Source of the DNA: Amblyomma americanum
Taxonomy: Eukaryota > Arthropoda > Arachnida > Ixodida > Ixodidae
Direction: 5' to 3'
NCBI RefSeq assembly: GCF_052857255.1
Contig: NC_135500.1
Span: forward strand, 50,866,272-50,930,271
Length of the DNA: 64,000 nucleotides
A program made the position numbers and the translations under genes. Position 1 is the first letter of the stretch, and each line of letters starts with the position of its first letter. Below are positions 31,470-42,872 of the stretch, piece by piece. Under the pieces are notes generated by a model that saw nothing but the letters and a program-made list of their open reading frames with translations, had not been told where the DNA came from and did no database searches.

Positions 31470-33165
31470 ATGCTGTTACGAATGGAAGAAGTTATTGAAA
31501 TCTAGAAATTGCATGATTTGGCTGTAAGTGGCATGCTCCATAAGTTTGCAGGGTACACTTGTTAGAGAAACTGGGCGATGGTTAAGAGGAGAATCAGTGG
31601 CGCCTATTTTGTGGACGGGAACGACCTTCCCTACTTTCCAGTCGTCTGGTATGGTTCCTTGAGAGAGGGACTGTGAAATCAGCGAACAAAAAACACTAAA
31701 ACAAACGAGTTTAGTGTTCTTCAAAAATTTTGAGTTGATGTCATCTACGCTAGTGGCAGATGAATTTTTTATTTTGTCAATTATGCAAGAAATTTCACTA
31801 GGGCTGAACGTTGTAGTTTCCATTGCTGTAGTAATGACAAGTGGTAATGAGGAACAGGGCACTTCGGATTCATCAGTAAAAACGAATGACAAACCAGTGT
31901 TAAAAACGTTTGCACATTCTATGTCGGTCACTGCAACACCAGCATTGTTAGTGAGGGTGGCAACGCGCGATTCCTTTTGGCTTATCAATTTCCAAAACTT
32001 CTTACGATTACCGACTATCATTTCTGGTAAGTATCCTTCTTAGAAGGAGTACTTAGCGTTTACAATCGCGGAGAAGTATGCATGCTCTGCGTCATGGTAT
32101 TTTTGCCACGCATTGGGGCTTCCTTGTCGCTTGACCGCACGAAATGAGTTTTTCTTATTTTCAAGCCTTCTTATTGCTTTTCTGAACCAAGGCTTCTGAT
32201 TACTTTTCCTTAAACTGCATGCTAGGATATATTTACTGGTTACTTCGGCTATTTTATTTTTGAAAAGTGTCCAGTTTTCATTTACACTTCCGATATGAAA
32301 GGACCTTTCAAATGCTGACAAGAAGTTTGTTGTTTCAGTGCTGATTGCTTCGTAGTTTCTTGTCGTAGAGCCCAATAGTTTTCCGAGAAATTTCTTTTAA
32401 TACAGGTGTAAAGTCGAAAGAGGCATGAATTTTTTTACGGTCGCTGATTTCTCGGAGATATGTAAGGGATTGTTAGCTGTCTGGATGGGTGGTCGGTATG
32501 AAGTCCAGAGTGTTATCTGCTTCTCCTGTGACACGCGTTGGTTCAGATACCACTTTGGTCAAACTAAAATTCATACAAACTTCAGCGAATCCCCTCGGCT
32601 CCTCCTGGCGGACTGTGGGCTGCGGCTAATAACGCCACTTGATATTGGGGTAGTTGAAATCCCCTAAAAGCAGGATGTGTGCCTTAGGGCGTTTTATAAC
32701 CAGTTGATTTAGAATGTTGTAAAGCTTGATAGGTGGCCTATAACATACACCAAATAAGAGTGTCAGTGGTGAAGCTCGGGACATGAACCATAACGTTTCT
32801 AAGTCCGATGCGACATTGATGACGGAACACGATAATTGGTCGTTGGCGGTAATTACAACTCCCCCTCCGCGAGCTTCTTTGCGATCGGCACGGGAAAGAC
32901 GAAAATTTGTGAATTCAGAATCTCCAAGTCATTTATGTCATTGCTCGACCATGCTTCAGCTAGTACAAGTATATTGCTGTCTGCTGATGATACAAGCTTA
33001 GACATATCACGTTTCGGCAGGAAGCTGCGAATGTTCGTGATTGCCGATAGGGAAAAGTTGGCGCGAGGAGTACGTGACAGATAATGCAATGGCCGGCGGG
33101 AATGAGTTGATTGTTAAGATATTTCTTTAACAGTTCCAGATGTTTCATCAAAAATATCGGCCCAA
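31470..33165 (-). pseudogene. CR1-like LINE, endonuclease to RT fragment
   Basis: Minus-strand order: endonuclease end with LLGDFNYPNISS near 32650, linker (32040-32375; SNQKPWFRKAIRRLENKKNSFRAVKRQG), and RT N-part (31476-32021; EISCIIDKIKNSSATSVDDINSKFLKN, GTIPDDWKVGKVVPVHK, LNHRPVSLTSVPCKLMEH). It is cut at about 31470 before the catalytic palm. 33170-33490 upstream has an open minus frame without recognisable motif that may be 5' sequence of the same element. Confidence 0.7.
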
Positions 33166-33544
33166 AACGCTAGCGGTTTAGCATTGCGAAGTACGAAATA
33201 TTGTGGGAAAGCACAGGTGGACACCACTGCCACGTACTTGAAAGCGCGAATGAGGTGTCCACTGACTCAGAGTCAGTTAGGGAGCCAGTTATGCCAGTAT
33301 TCAACATTTTCATTGTCAGTGCCAATTTACCCAATGTATGCCGGTGGCCTATGTTCCAGCACTGCGTTTCTGCAGCAATGTTGTCAACGCCAGCGCGTAT
33401 TGCGGTAGTGGTGTGTTTCTGCAACAACTTTGTCCCCGCCAATGCATGCAGCGCACATCTCTCTGTCAATGCCGCCACATTGCTCAAAGCGTGAGTATTA
33501 GTTTACGAATACGGTTTATATTCATGTCTGTTCAAAACATGGGG
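33166..33544. other. Unassigned, possible LINE 5' region
   Basis: Frames are open on both strands (33170-33487 on minus, 33201-33494 on plus) but show no domain. The position upstream of a minus-strand LINE endonuclease suggests its 5' UTR or ORF1. Confidence 0.25.
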
Positions 33545-35157
33545 AGATGAAAAAAAAAAAGCTGCTGAACAGCAGCTTTACAAGCTCCCACCCTCCTTGT
33601 TTACATAGGCAATAGCAGCTCATACAATATACATATACAGATCAGCACACACACACACAAAAACTGTTTTGAGGCATATTTTATTTATCAGTAAAAAATG
33701 GCGAAAGACAATTTTGGCGAGATGTACAAGTAAGAAACGCAGTGTAAGTATCCATGATTGAAAGTACTTCAAAGGTTTGAAAGAACAGCAGTTATAAAAC
33801 CAAACAGAAGAATGAACAGATACACAGAGCATACAATCAAACCCGAGAAAAAAGTTTTCATAAACGGCAGTGCAGAGGTAGTACATTTGTAGCATTTGAG
33901 AAAAAAAAGAAGGAAGAAAAGAAACAATTACTTTTTCTCATCGCTATTTTTAAACAACTAAAGGAATAAATCTCTCAATTCTGTTTTCGAAATGCTCATC
34001 AGACCAATTTCTTTGCGAAAAAAATAATTTAATACACTTGGTACTGTGTATCGTAACATTTGTTCCAGGTAATTAGTGCTGTTGCGACGAGCTGTCCAGT
34101 CCTGAGGATGTCTGGTTGTATAATAATGGGTATTGGTTTGCAAGTTTGCCAGATTAGTTATGAGACTGATGCCTTGTTTCTTTTCATCCCTTAATTTTTT
34201 ACAAAGGTGATAGTTATACAAGTTCTCTATGTTAATTAGTCTAAACTTTCCAAGCAAGCTGTCTTCTGAGTGGTCTAGTGAAGAATTTGCAATAATCCGG
34301 ATTACTTTGTTTTGCATTACGGTCAGTTTCCTGAAGTTTGTTGAGGTTGTCTTGCCCCACACTAAAAATCAGTAATTTACGCGCAATAAAACCAGTGAAT
34401 GGCAAATTAGCAGTCTTGTGCTTACAGGAAATAGGTCTCGATGCCTGTAGATTAATCCTATAGTGTGAGCTAGGGTCGTGACAACATGATCAGTGTGCGA
34501 GTCCCACAGCATGTGCTCTGCAAAAATTACGCCTAGAGTTTTAAATTCTGTCACAGTTTCTATCGGCTGACACTATTTGAAGAAGATTATTTGGAACAAT
34601 GTCTCTGCCCTTCGCTCGGAAAACGACTGCTTTAGTTTCTTTGGTATTAATAAACAAGCTGTTGCAGGAACACCAATCATGAAGTTTACTTAAAGTGCTG
34701 ATTGCGCGATTAACAAGTCTTTCGTAATCGTCACCCTCGAAAAACAGGCTGGTGTCATCTGCGTAGATCAGGAATTCCGTATCATCAATTTTAACAGTCT
34801 TTTATGTAAATATTAAATAAATACGGTCCCAGAATGCTGCCCTGAGGAACACCAAACAAAGTAATTTAAATGTGGAGGTGCTGTTGTTTACTGAAACAGA
34901 CTGCATGCGAGTACTGAGGTATGATTCCATTAACTTCAAGGCAACACCACAAATTCCGTCGAATTCTAATTTTCTCAGCAAAATAGCCCGGTTAAGGGAA
35001 TCAAACGCCTTTGTAAATTCAATAAAAAGTCCCAGTACGTATCGTTTTTCTTCAAGCTTTTTTAGAATGAACTCTTTTTGATGAAGCAGGAGAAGTTCGG
35101 TGCAACAGTATTTCCTAAAACCGTGTTGACAGTCAGTCAGGATGTTATGTTTTTTAT
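33545..35157 (-). pseudogene. L2/CR1-like LINE A, 3' part (RT palm to 3' UTR)
   Basis: The minus strand reads HNILTDCQHGFRKYCCTELLLLHQKEFI, FIEFTKAFDSL, VPQGSILGPYLF and FLIYADDTSLFFEGDDYERL (intact YADD) between 35150 and 34560. The thumb follows (34369-34554, 33958-34362; QNKVIRIIANSS). The 3' UTR ends near 33551 with the hairpin AGCTGCTGTTCAGCAGCT and a T run. The frame is continuous with the part at 36736-37400 once the nested LINE is removed. Confidence 0.75.
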
Positions 35158-36735
35158 TTATTTATTTAAGCATACTGTAAGCCTAGTTAGGCTCTTACAG
35201 GAGTGGGCAAAATAATGGGACAATTATACAAACAATAGCATATCCAGTATAACATACACGAGATACAAAACATGCGCCTGCAGTAGAAAAGACCATAGCA
35301 AGTAGGCTGAGACCATCAACGGTCAAAGGACATGCGCATTGCTATACACGTTCATTTTGATGCATTTAAGACACTGGAAAGGAGAACGACGAAACCACGA
35401 AGCGATACAATCAGGTCAACACGATGCTCTTTTGCTCTTTTTATTGTAAATTCTGTTTTTCAAAAAACGACTCTACGTGTTTAAAAAAAAGATATCAAGA
35501 GAGACGTCGTCCATGAATTCGTGAGGCAGATTATTCCGTTCTTCAATGGCTAACGGAAAAAATGAGAATTTATATGTGTTACATCGCGTTGGGATGGGTA
35601 TGATGCACTTTTCATGGTTTAATCGTTTCGAACGATGATAAGGTGCCTTGATGTACTGATTTTTATCAAGTCTTATGCGATAATTGTAAAGAATAAAAAG
35701 AAACTTCATCGAAGCAACGCGTAGCCGACAAGCAAGGGTAGGGATACGCGCTTTAGCTCGCAGGGAAGATACGCTGTCATGACGTGAGTAGCAGGAATAA
35801 ATAAACCGGAGGACCTTATCTTGAATTTTTTCGAGTTGTTCGCTGAGGTAAGACTGATGGGGGCTCCAAATGATGGTGCCGTATTCACGGATGGGCCTTA
35901 TGAGGGTATTATAGGCTGTTAGCTTTACATGAGGAGGAGCTGCTGACAGTTTTCTACGGAGGAACCCGAGCTGTTTCAATGCTTTTGCACACGTGTTGGA
36001 CATATGCGTGTTCCAGCTTAGCTTATGGGTAAATGTAACGCCTAAATATTTCACCGTATCTACCCTCATTATGTTAGATCCTGATAAATTGTAAGAATAT
36101 ACAAGAGGCACTTTTTTACGGGTAAATGAGATGCAAGACGTTTTGTTGATATTAATTTCCATTCCCCATGTTTCGCACCACCTGGCAATGTTATTTACAG
36201 AAGAATTTAATTTTAACTGGTCGTCCGGTCTTCGTACCGTAGTGTACAGAACGCAGTCGTCAGCGAAAAGCCTTATTGTTATTCCAGGTTCAGCGCAGGC
36301 ATGGATATCGTTGATATATATTAGGAAAAGGATCGGTCCCAAGACGGATCTCTGTGGGACCCCGGAGAAAACGTTCACTCGTTCGGATTGTGCATTATTC
36401 ATTTCAACATATTGCGTGCGACCTGTGAGATAAGATTTTATCCAGGTTATTACTTTTGAGTTAATGCCAATAGTACGCAGCTTGTCGATTAATTTAGAAT
36501 GTAGAACACGATGAAATGCCTTCCTAAAGTCGATCAGAATGGCATCTGCTTGAAGCTGGGAATCGATCACTTGTGCAAAATCATTTGTTATTTCTTATAG
36601 CTGAGTGATTGTTGACAGTCCTTTTCTGAAGCCGTGTTGTCTGCTGTAAATTAAGTTATTTTCTTCCAAAAACGTTGTTATGGATTTGTTGATTATATGC
36701 TCTAATAGCTTGCAGCTGCAGCTAGTTAATGAAAT
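35158..36735 (-). mobile_element. CR1-like LINE B nested in LINE A
   Basis: LINE A codons on either side (HVWFYLQ at 36740 and KHNILTDCQHG at 35150) join without loss, so B is an insertion. ATGTTT at both edges (about 35150 and about 36734) may be a short target duplication. B is 5'-truncated, starts in RT (ISLTSCSCKLLEHIINKS), and ends in an AAATA tail (35158-35175). A single stop near 36597 interrupts an otherwise intact RT C-terminal frame, so it is one of the younger copies. Confidence 0.8.
35473..36570 (-). CDS. CR1-like LINE B RT, C-terminal 365 codons
   Basis: The open frame holds ILIDFRKAFHRV (catalytic Asp), SGVPQRSVLGPILFLIYIND, IRLFADDCVLY (intact FADD) and KYLGVTFTHKLSWNTHM. The thumb then reads LKQLGFLRRKLSAAP, LIRPIREYGTIIWSPHQ and EERNNLPHEF. 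Upstream (36595-36720) LEENNLIYSRQHGFRKGLSTITQL belongs to the same protein beyond one stop codon. The endonuclease is absent. It would convert RNA to DNA if complete; as it stands it is 5'-truncated. Confidence 0.8.
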   Translation of the reverse strand: MIDSQLQADAILIDFRKAFHRVLHSKLIDKLRTIGINSKVITWIKSYLTGRTQYVEMNNAQSERVNVFSGVPQRSVLGPILFLIYINDIHACAEPGITIRLFADDCVLYTTVRRPDDQLKLNSSVNNIARWCETWGMEININKTSCISFTRKKVPLVYSYNLSGSNIMRVDTVKYLGVTFTHKLSWNTHMSNTCAKALKQLGFLRRKLSAAPPHVKLTAYNTLIRPIREYGTIIWSPHQSYLSEQLEKIQDKVLRFIYSCYSRHDSVSSLRAKARIPTLACRLRVASMKFLFILYNYRIRLDKNQYIKAPYHRSKRLNHEKCIIPIPTRCNTYKFSFFPLAIEERNNLPHEFMDDVSLDIFFLNT

Positions 36736-37400
36736 GTTTATCTGCAAATAAAACCAGACGTGAATGGATGGCGTTTTCAAGTACTTTAGAAAAAATTGGT
36801 AATATAGAAATTGGTAATTTGCAAAATTTTTTTTGTCACCTTTTTTATGTAGAACACAAACCTTTGCGTACTGCAGCTGTGCGGGAAATACTCCACTTGA
36901 CCGAAAAAGATTGAAAATATGGGCAAGTGGGACAGCAGTAATGACAGCAATGAATTTATTCGGGCGGACTTGAATGTCAAAGATATCACTGGAGCTAGTA
37001 TTTCTTAATTTCATGATAATAGAGAAAACTTCCGTTTCCGAAACTGGACTCAAATAAATTGTCTCAAGACAACTGCCAGTCAACTATTTGGTGCAGTCTC
37101 CTGATGGTGCAGGAAACTTCATGTTTACTAGATAGCGGATGAAAACATTAGCTAGATCAGTTCCTGAAATTGTTGTGCCGTTCACAACCATTTCACTAAT
37201 TTCTTTTGACGCCTGCACGTTTTGAAATGTTGAGTTTAGTTTTTTTCATGTCAGAGCCCCATTTTTGGTTGATCCTAAAAAAAGAATATTGAAATAGCTA
37301 TCTCTGGCATGCTTAAGCTGCTTGTTTAATTTATTACGATACTTCTTAAATGATTTAAACAGTTCGGGATCCCGTTGCTTAAGAAATGCCTGGTACATTT
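36736..37400 (-). pseudogene. L2/CR1-like LINE A, 5' part (linker and RT start)
   Basis: The minus strand reads SFKKYRNKLNKQLKHARDSYFNILF (linker), then LSPVSETEVFSIIMKLRNTSSSDIFDIQ, FRSSGVFPAQLQYAKVCVLHKKGDKKNFANYQF and KTPSIHVWFYLQ. It then breaks where LINE B entered. The upstream endonuclease is missing; the copy starts at about 37400. Confidence 0.75.
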
Positions 37401-37470
37401 TATACCTTTACAGCGTCTTGGCCACTCCCCCGTAGTGGGTGTGTGCCATCTTTGGGGCCAACCAACCAAT
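37401..37470. repeat. Short repeat shared with 38250-38298
   Basis: CTTGGCC...CCCC.TAGTGGGT.TGTGCCATCTTT.GG is present here and, slightly changed, at 38253-38293, where it ends in (TAA)n. The trailing microsatellite suggests a retroposon 3' end. Confidence 0.5.
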
Positions 37471-37504
37471 CAGTTTAACACGAGGCGTAACCGACTGCGG
37501 TGAT

Positions 37505-37585
37505 ATAATATAGTGCTCTCGTGCAGTGGCCAGCGAAGCTGATCTGTTCGCGCCGCCGTGGGTTCGAATTTCAGTCACGGATATT
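37505..37585 (+). repeat. tRNA-like SINE head
   Basis: CAGTGGCCAGCGAAG (A-box-like) and GTGGGTTCGAATTTC (B-box-like) are about 40 bp apart, with a T-rich continuation. Mismatched stems make a true tRNA gene unlikely. Confidence 0.4.
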
Positions 37586-37948
37586 GATTTGGTTTATTTT
37601 TATTTCTTTATTTCACTTGGCACAAACCCACAAATACCGCAAGCATATAAACACCGCATGATTTTTGCTCGGATTTACACATCGGAATACTGCTTCGCAT
37701 TTATAATGTTTTTGAAATTCCTTGGAACACCGTTTAGCGTCCCTGAAAAGGCAACCGAGTGAAGTTCAGCGTTTTCCATCAGGAAATGTTATGACGAGGT
37801 CTTCATTTACTGCAAAGACAACCATTATCGCTGTAATAGGATAGCATCTAGTCTCTTAAATTCGTAACAGAAAGTCAGTTACTTGTTATAGTTACGAAGC
37901 TTATTATCGCTGAATGACTTGTTCGAAGCAACGGCCTGGTCATTACCA

Positions 37949-38827
<879 letters not shown>

Positions 38828-39031
38828 TATTCCCTGGGCACATTGGAAAGAGTAGAAGAAGAAACGTGGCACGCGTCACACGGCGGTTCCTCCTTCTGCC
38901 GATTCCCTGCCGATCTCCGACCTTGTGCGCTTGATACTGGACGCCTGGCTAACGGCAGCAGCAGCGTACCCGTCGAATATACGTACGGAGACGGAAAGCA
39001 ACAGCAGCAACGCCAGCGTGCCGTCTCCGTG

Positions 39032-39272
39032 ATGCAGCCACGCAAGGCATCGCGGTCGTCGCTAGGCCTCGCATCCGCCGGGCGCCGGGCATCGCGCTCG
39101 TCCACGGAGAGCCGCTCCTCATTGTCCCGCGCTTCGCGGCGCCGCTCCAGCGTCTTCAAGGCCGCTGTCCCCGAGAAGGCCGGTGCTGCCGCGGACAGCA
39201 ACAGCGGGGCGCCCTATGTGTTGAAGCCACTATTCCCTTCGGAAGCCGCCGCGGCACAAGGCGCTGCTAAAG
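39032..39272 (+). CDS. M13 metallopeptidase gene, exon 1 (N-terminal cytoplasmic tail)
   Basis: From the ATG at 39032 the frame encodes 80 residues plus one base: a Ser/Arg-rich tail (MQPRKASRSS, RRASRSSTESRSSLSRASRR), then PYVLKPLFPSEAAAAQGAAK. The donor is AAAG|GTATTA. The one leftover base (phase 1) fits the next exon, which begins in the complementary phase. An upstream in-frame ATG at 38813 also exists, but the preceding codons are low-complexity UTR-like and overlap the end of a transposon. Basic Ser-rich tails before a signal anchor are usual in type II membrane neprilysin homologues. The start choice is an inference. Confidence 0.6.
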
Positions 39273-39765
39273 GTATTAAAAGGCGTATTAAAAGCGATGG
39301 GCTTGGGGCCTGCTTGACGTACAGTCGAAATACGTTCCAGCGTAGACACGGCCATTGTAGACGAGAGAGCGTTGCAGCCATGTCTTATCTGTCTGCACGG
39401 TTTTCATTAAAGCTTGAAACGATTGGGACAGTAGGTATCTTCTTCTGAGGGAAACGGAAGACCTGTCAGAACTCCTTGCCCAGCTGCAACGGCACAGCGC
39501 AGCTCTAACGCGATTAAAAAGTTCATTTCAATGATTTTCCTTGTCATCCTAACGAATAATTATGGCGGCTTTGGGAAAAAAACATATGAATGTTTTCGTC
39601 AGCGCCTGCAGTTTGTATGTTGAAATTAAAATCTAGATAAATCTAGTGCAAAGAGCCTGCACTTGAGATTCTTTGCTCAGGTTTTTTTGAGAGCGTTTAG
39701 ATACCCTGGACTAGCCTTCTCTGTCTGGCGAAGCGCTCTGTGCTGAATAATAAAATTCCTTCCAG
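39273..39765 (+). other. M13 gene intron 1
   Basis: A 493-bp intron between AAAG|GTATTA and TTCCTTCCAG|GT. It is A/T-rich compared with the exons and has no repeat match. Confidence 0.5.
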
Positions 39766-39965
39766 GTTCGGGATCGGGTTCCTTTCCTCTACCGACAACA
39801 TCGGCAGCATCAGGACAAGGTGCAATAGGGCCAACGGCGCGGCGCCTTAGCATTGCTCAGCAACCGCCGTCGCAAGGGAAGACTCCCGGTGAACAGCCGA
39901 CGGTCACTCACGAGGACGCGAGGCCCATTCTCGAACGCCTGCTTGCGCTGGACCTTGCCGACCCG
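39766..39965 (+). CDS. M13 metallopeptidase gene, exon 2
   Basis: 200 bp with acceptor TTCCTTCCAG at 39756-39765 and donor CCCG|GTGAGC after 39965. In the phase set by exon 1 it encodes SGSGSFPLPTTSAASG, ARRLSIAQQPPSQGKTPG and HEDARPILERLLALDLADP. The other two phases contain stops. It extends the cytoplasmic Pro/Ser-rich tail and ends in phase 0. No domain is known for this part; support comes from the splice signals, phase and context. Confidence 0.6.
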
Positions 39966-40689
39966 GTGAGCGACGTTCGCAGAAACGTTGTCGCCACTCC
40001 CAGTTAACATTCACGGTGCGAGATTGCAGCTTTTAAACTATAGCACTGTGTTTATTTAATATGGCGTCCTGATGAAAACCTTTGCCGCGTGAATAAAAAG
40101 AACGGCCTAGAGCTATATTATAAACCTCTTTAGACGCAACTGCTTATGAAGGCATTGGTATTGGTTATTGAATAAAGGCTCAATTGACGATACCTAATTT
40201 TCCGAAATTATGGTCTTTACGACATCAGAGACCCTGAGAACGGTAGAAATAAATTCAGCGTAGGGGTGTACAGTATATCTGCCGCAGCTCGCGTCCCTGG
40301 CTGGTGGTAGTGGTGGAAACTTTATCAAGTCCAGCTTTCTCGGGCAAAATTTTTGAAGATTGAAAAATTGTAAGATACTTTTATGGAAAAACTGAAGGTA
40401 ATGGTCGATTGTTCTGATATGTACCAAAATATTTCTTTTAAAGTGTTTCCAGCGATCGCATCGAACGGATAAGACAGCCATTGAAAAACCAATGGGGAAT
40501 GCTTTTGACGATAGCAAAAACGTGAATAGAAAAAAAAATACATGACTGCCGTCGGGAGATCTGCGGATATATTGACTGTTATAGTGAAATCTTACATTAT
40601 AGGAAAAAATTGCGTTCATAAACTGTTTCCTGCTTAAAAATGCTTTTGTCCAGAATTCCTGGGTATGTATAGAGAGAAGAGAGCGTATG

Positions 40690-41274
40690 TTGCCCCGAGG
40701 CGGCGCTTATGACTGTTGACATCCTCAACGCGGGGCGTCATAGGACGATACCGCTACTTTCGCGCGCGCAATGAGTGCCTGTTGGGCCCCGAGATCGGAG
40801 CAGCTGAGCAGGGTCGCCTCCCAGTCCTCTCAGGTAGGGAAGGGGGAAGTGCTTCTGTGTTCTTCTGGCAGGCCCACACCATGCGATAGACATCATGCTG
40901 CCTCCCCGCGGTGCATGCACCTGCCAGTGGCCGTGGGGTCAAATTATTGTAATATAGCCGGGCAGAGCAGCGTGTTTGTTTGGAGTCGGCGTAGAATTTG
41001 CTCCCCCGCCTTATCCAGGCTCTTGACGTCGGGTGGAGATCGGCAGTGCCAGGAGAGATAGTATCCCACAATTTCATTGTACCGCAGCAGCGGCGGTTGC
41101 AGGGTCCAGTCCGTATGGCTCCAAAGAGGTACCCAGAGAATAGCTAAGTCCCTGATTGTTCATACCAAGCGTTTTGGGGTGGGGTCGGCGACCCCCGTTC
41201 TGGCATGCAGAATTTCATAGGCGAGGGGTGAGATCTTCTCTGCCATGTAGCGGGCGCAGGCTTCGCTGGAGTGA
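40690..41274 (-). pseudogene. I-like LINE C-terminal fragment
   Basis: The minus strand reads [28 protein letters not shown] near 41200, VPLWSHTDWTLQPP, then CRSPPDVKSLDKAGEQILRR, and DVYRMVWACQKNTEALPPS near 40870. This is the finger region of I-like LINEs, as at 30186-30560. It is followed by SCSDLGAQQALIARAK. The coding parts shift frame several times. Confidence 0.65.
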
Positions 41275-41388
<114 letters not shown>

Positions 41389-41394
41389 GACTGA

Positions 41395-41577
41395 AAATTG
41401 AAAATTGGTTTTTGGGGAAAGGAAATGGCGCACTGTGTCATATATCATTGGACACCTGAACCGCGCTGTAAGGGAAGAGATAAAGGAGGGAGTGAAAAAA
41501 GAAATCAAGGGGTGCCGTAGTGGAGGGCTCCGGAATAATTTCCCCAACCTGTGGATCTTGAACGTGCACTGACGTCG
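41395..41577 (-). repeat. tRNA-derived SINE, 3' part, interrupted
   Basis: Same family as 20028-20333: GAAAATTGGTTTTTGGGG, AAGGGAAGAGATAAAGGAGG, TAGTGGAGGGCTCCGGAATA. It is split by the U2 retroposon; the head follows at 41869. Confidence 0.8.
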
Positions 41578-41859
41578 TTGTGGCTGTCGTCAGTAAGAAT
41601 GAAAAGGAAGTGCACGGGCCTGCCCACTGGCTCAAGCTGAGCCACAGCCGCTGCCACGTGCTGAAAGTAGGGGAGTTGAAAAATAGGAGGGCAAAAATTG
41701 AAAGAAAAGAAGTGCGCTATTATGCCCCGGCCCATCCCGGGGGCAGTGCAATACCGGGCCAACCCGTGCCGGAGTGCTTCAAGCACTCCGCCATATTTCA
41801 AAAAAAAAGTTTACTATCTTGGATCCAAATGGGACCCATATCAGATATTAATACGGGTC
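41578..41859 (-). ncRNA. U2 snRNA-headed retroposon with TSD
   Basis: On the minus strand, 41856-41726 is U2-like: TTAATATCTGATATGGGTCC, CCATTTGGATCCAAGATAGT, GGCGGAGTGCTTGAAGCACT, GGGTTGGCCCGGTATTGCAC and CCCCGGGATGGGCC, i.e. from stem II to stem-loop IV. It has lost the first 45 or so bases. 41725-41578 is a non-U2 body matching 1900-2040. CTGACGTCG (41569-41577) and CTGACTTCG (41860-41868) flank it, a 9-bp duplication with one mismatch, inside a SINE whose normal sequence has the site once. This indicates LINE-type retroposition of a U2-plus-body transcript. Confidence 0.8.
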
Positions 41860-41868
41860 CTGACTTCG

Positions 41869-41990
41869 CATGCACAGCACACGGGCGCCTTTGCCTTTCG
41901 CCTTCATCGCAACGCGGCCGCCGCAGTCAGGTTCGAACTCGGGAACTCCGGATCAGTAGCCGAGCGCTCTAACCACTGAGCCACCGCGTC
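41869..41990 (-). repeat. tRNA-derived SINE, head part of the interrupted copy
   Basis: On the minus strand: TGGCTCAGTGGTTAGAGCGC (A box), CCCGAGTTCGAACC (B box), then GGCGCCCGTGTGCTGTGC, where the U2 retroposon cuts it. Confidence 0.8.
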
Positions 41991-42295
41991 TTTTACTTTC
42001 GAATTTTGGTGCGAGAGAGCTAACGCGATAGAGAGCTGCTCCACCTGCATTGAGCTGGGGGCCTTAAAGGAGAGGCCATCTACCAGCGTTTCCCTGTGGA
42101 GTACCGGTGCCGCGTAGTACCTTCTCGTTTCCGATCAGGCAACATCCACGCAGTGTACCCCTGAGTTACTACCGTACCGTGTTTCTAGCGCCCGAAGGCG
42201 CGCTTCCCCTCTTCCCTGGTGTAGCTCCGAGTGCATGTATGGGCAGAGCCTGTATGCAAAGGTTACGTTTCCACAGCTTTGGTGCCCTGAGCGCG

Positions 42296-42311
42296 CCCCC
42301 CCCCCCCCCCC
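42296..42311. repeat. 16-C homopolymer
   Basis: One of seven G or C runs of 14-18 in the window. Confidence 0.9.
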
Positions 42312-42565
42312 TTTCGTGGTCGTGTTGCATATAAAAGTGAGCGAAAGGGCGCGGACCTGAAGGCGCCTGCGCAAGTCGAGTGAACTAATTTACTAGGTGG
42401 GCCACCGTGAGCTCCTGAATCGAGTTGATCAGCTAGCTATTCAGTCAACTGCCTCAGGATCTTGGCAGCCGTTCGGTACCGGGACCGATGGCTGCGTTTT
42501 TACGGAGTCAAAATACCAGAACACTTGCTTTTTAGCTAACCAGGAAGGCAAGCTTATGGTAGGGC

Positions 42566-42872
42566 CAGAGCGAATTGATCAGTAACTCGAAGTGGGTAGT
42601 GTATTGGTCAAATGTTTTTTTAGGGGAACCTCAATCAAGGAGGAGTACGTTTGTAACAAGAGCGTAATTACTCATTGGAACTCACCAAAGCGCAGCCATA
42701 CGGCTGCAAAGAAAAGCTAAGCAGCTTTCTCAGAAACCTTATAGTTAAAAATTCGCCCTGGTCCGTGGTTCGAAGCCAGGACCACAGGCAGACCCCCCCC
42801 CCCCCCCCCCAAAAAAAAAAAAGCATTTAGCCAACATTGTTCCCACTTCGAGTTATTGATCGATTCGCTCTA
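42566..42872. mobile_element. Inverted-repeat element with tRNA-like core
   Basis: AGAGCGAATTGATCAGTAAC... at 42566-42595 is the inverse of ...GTTATTGATCGATTCGCTCT at 42843-42872 (28 of 30 matching). Between them are the palindrome GCAGCC-ATAC-GGCTGC (42693-42708), a B-box-like GGTTCGAAGCC (42769) and an 18-C run followed by 12 A. The palindrome plus B box also occur together at 53824-53876. Confidence 0.5.
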
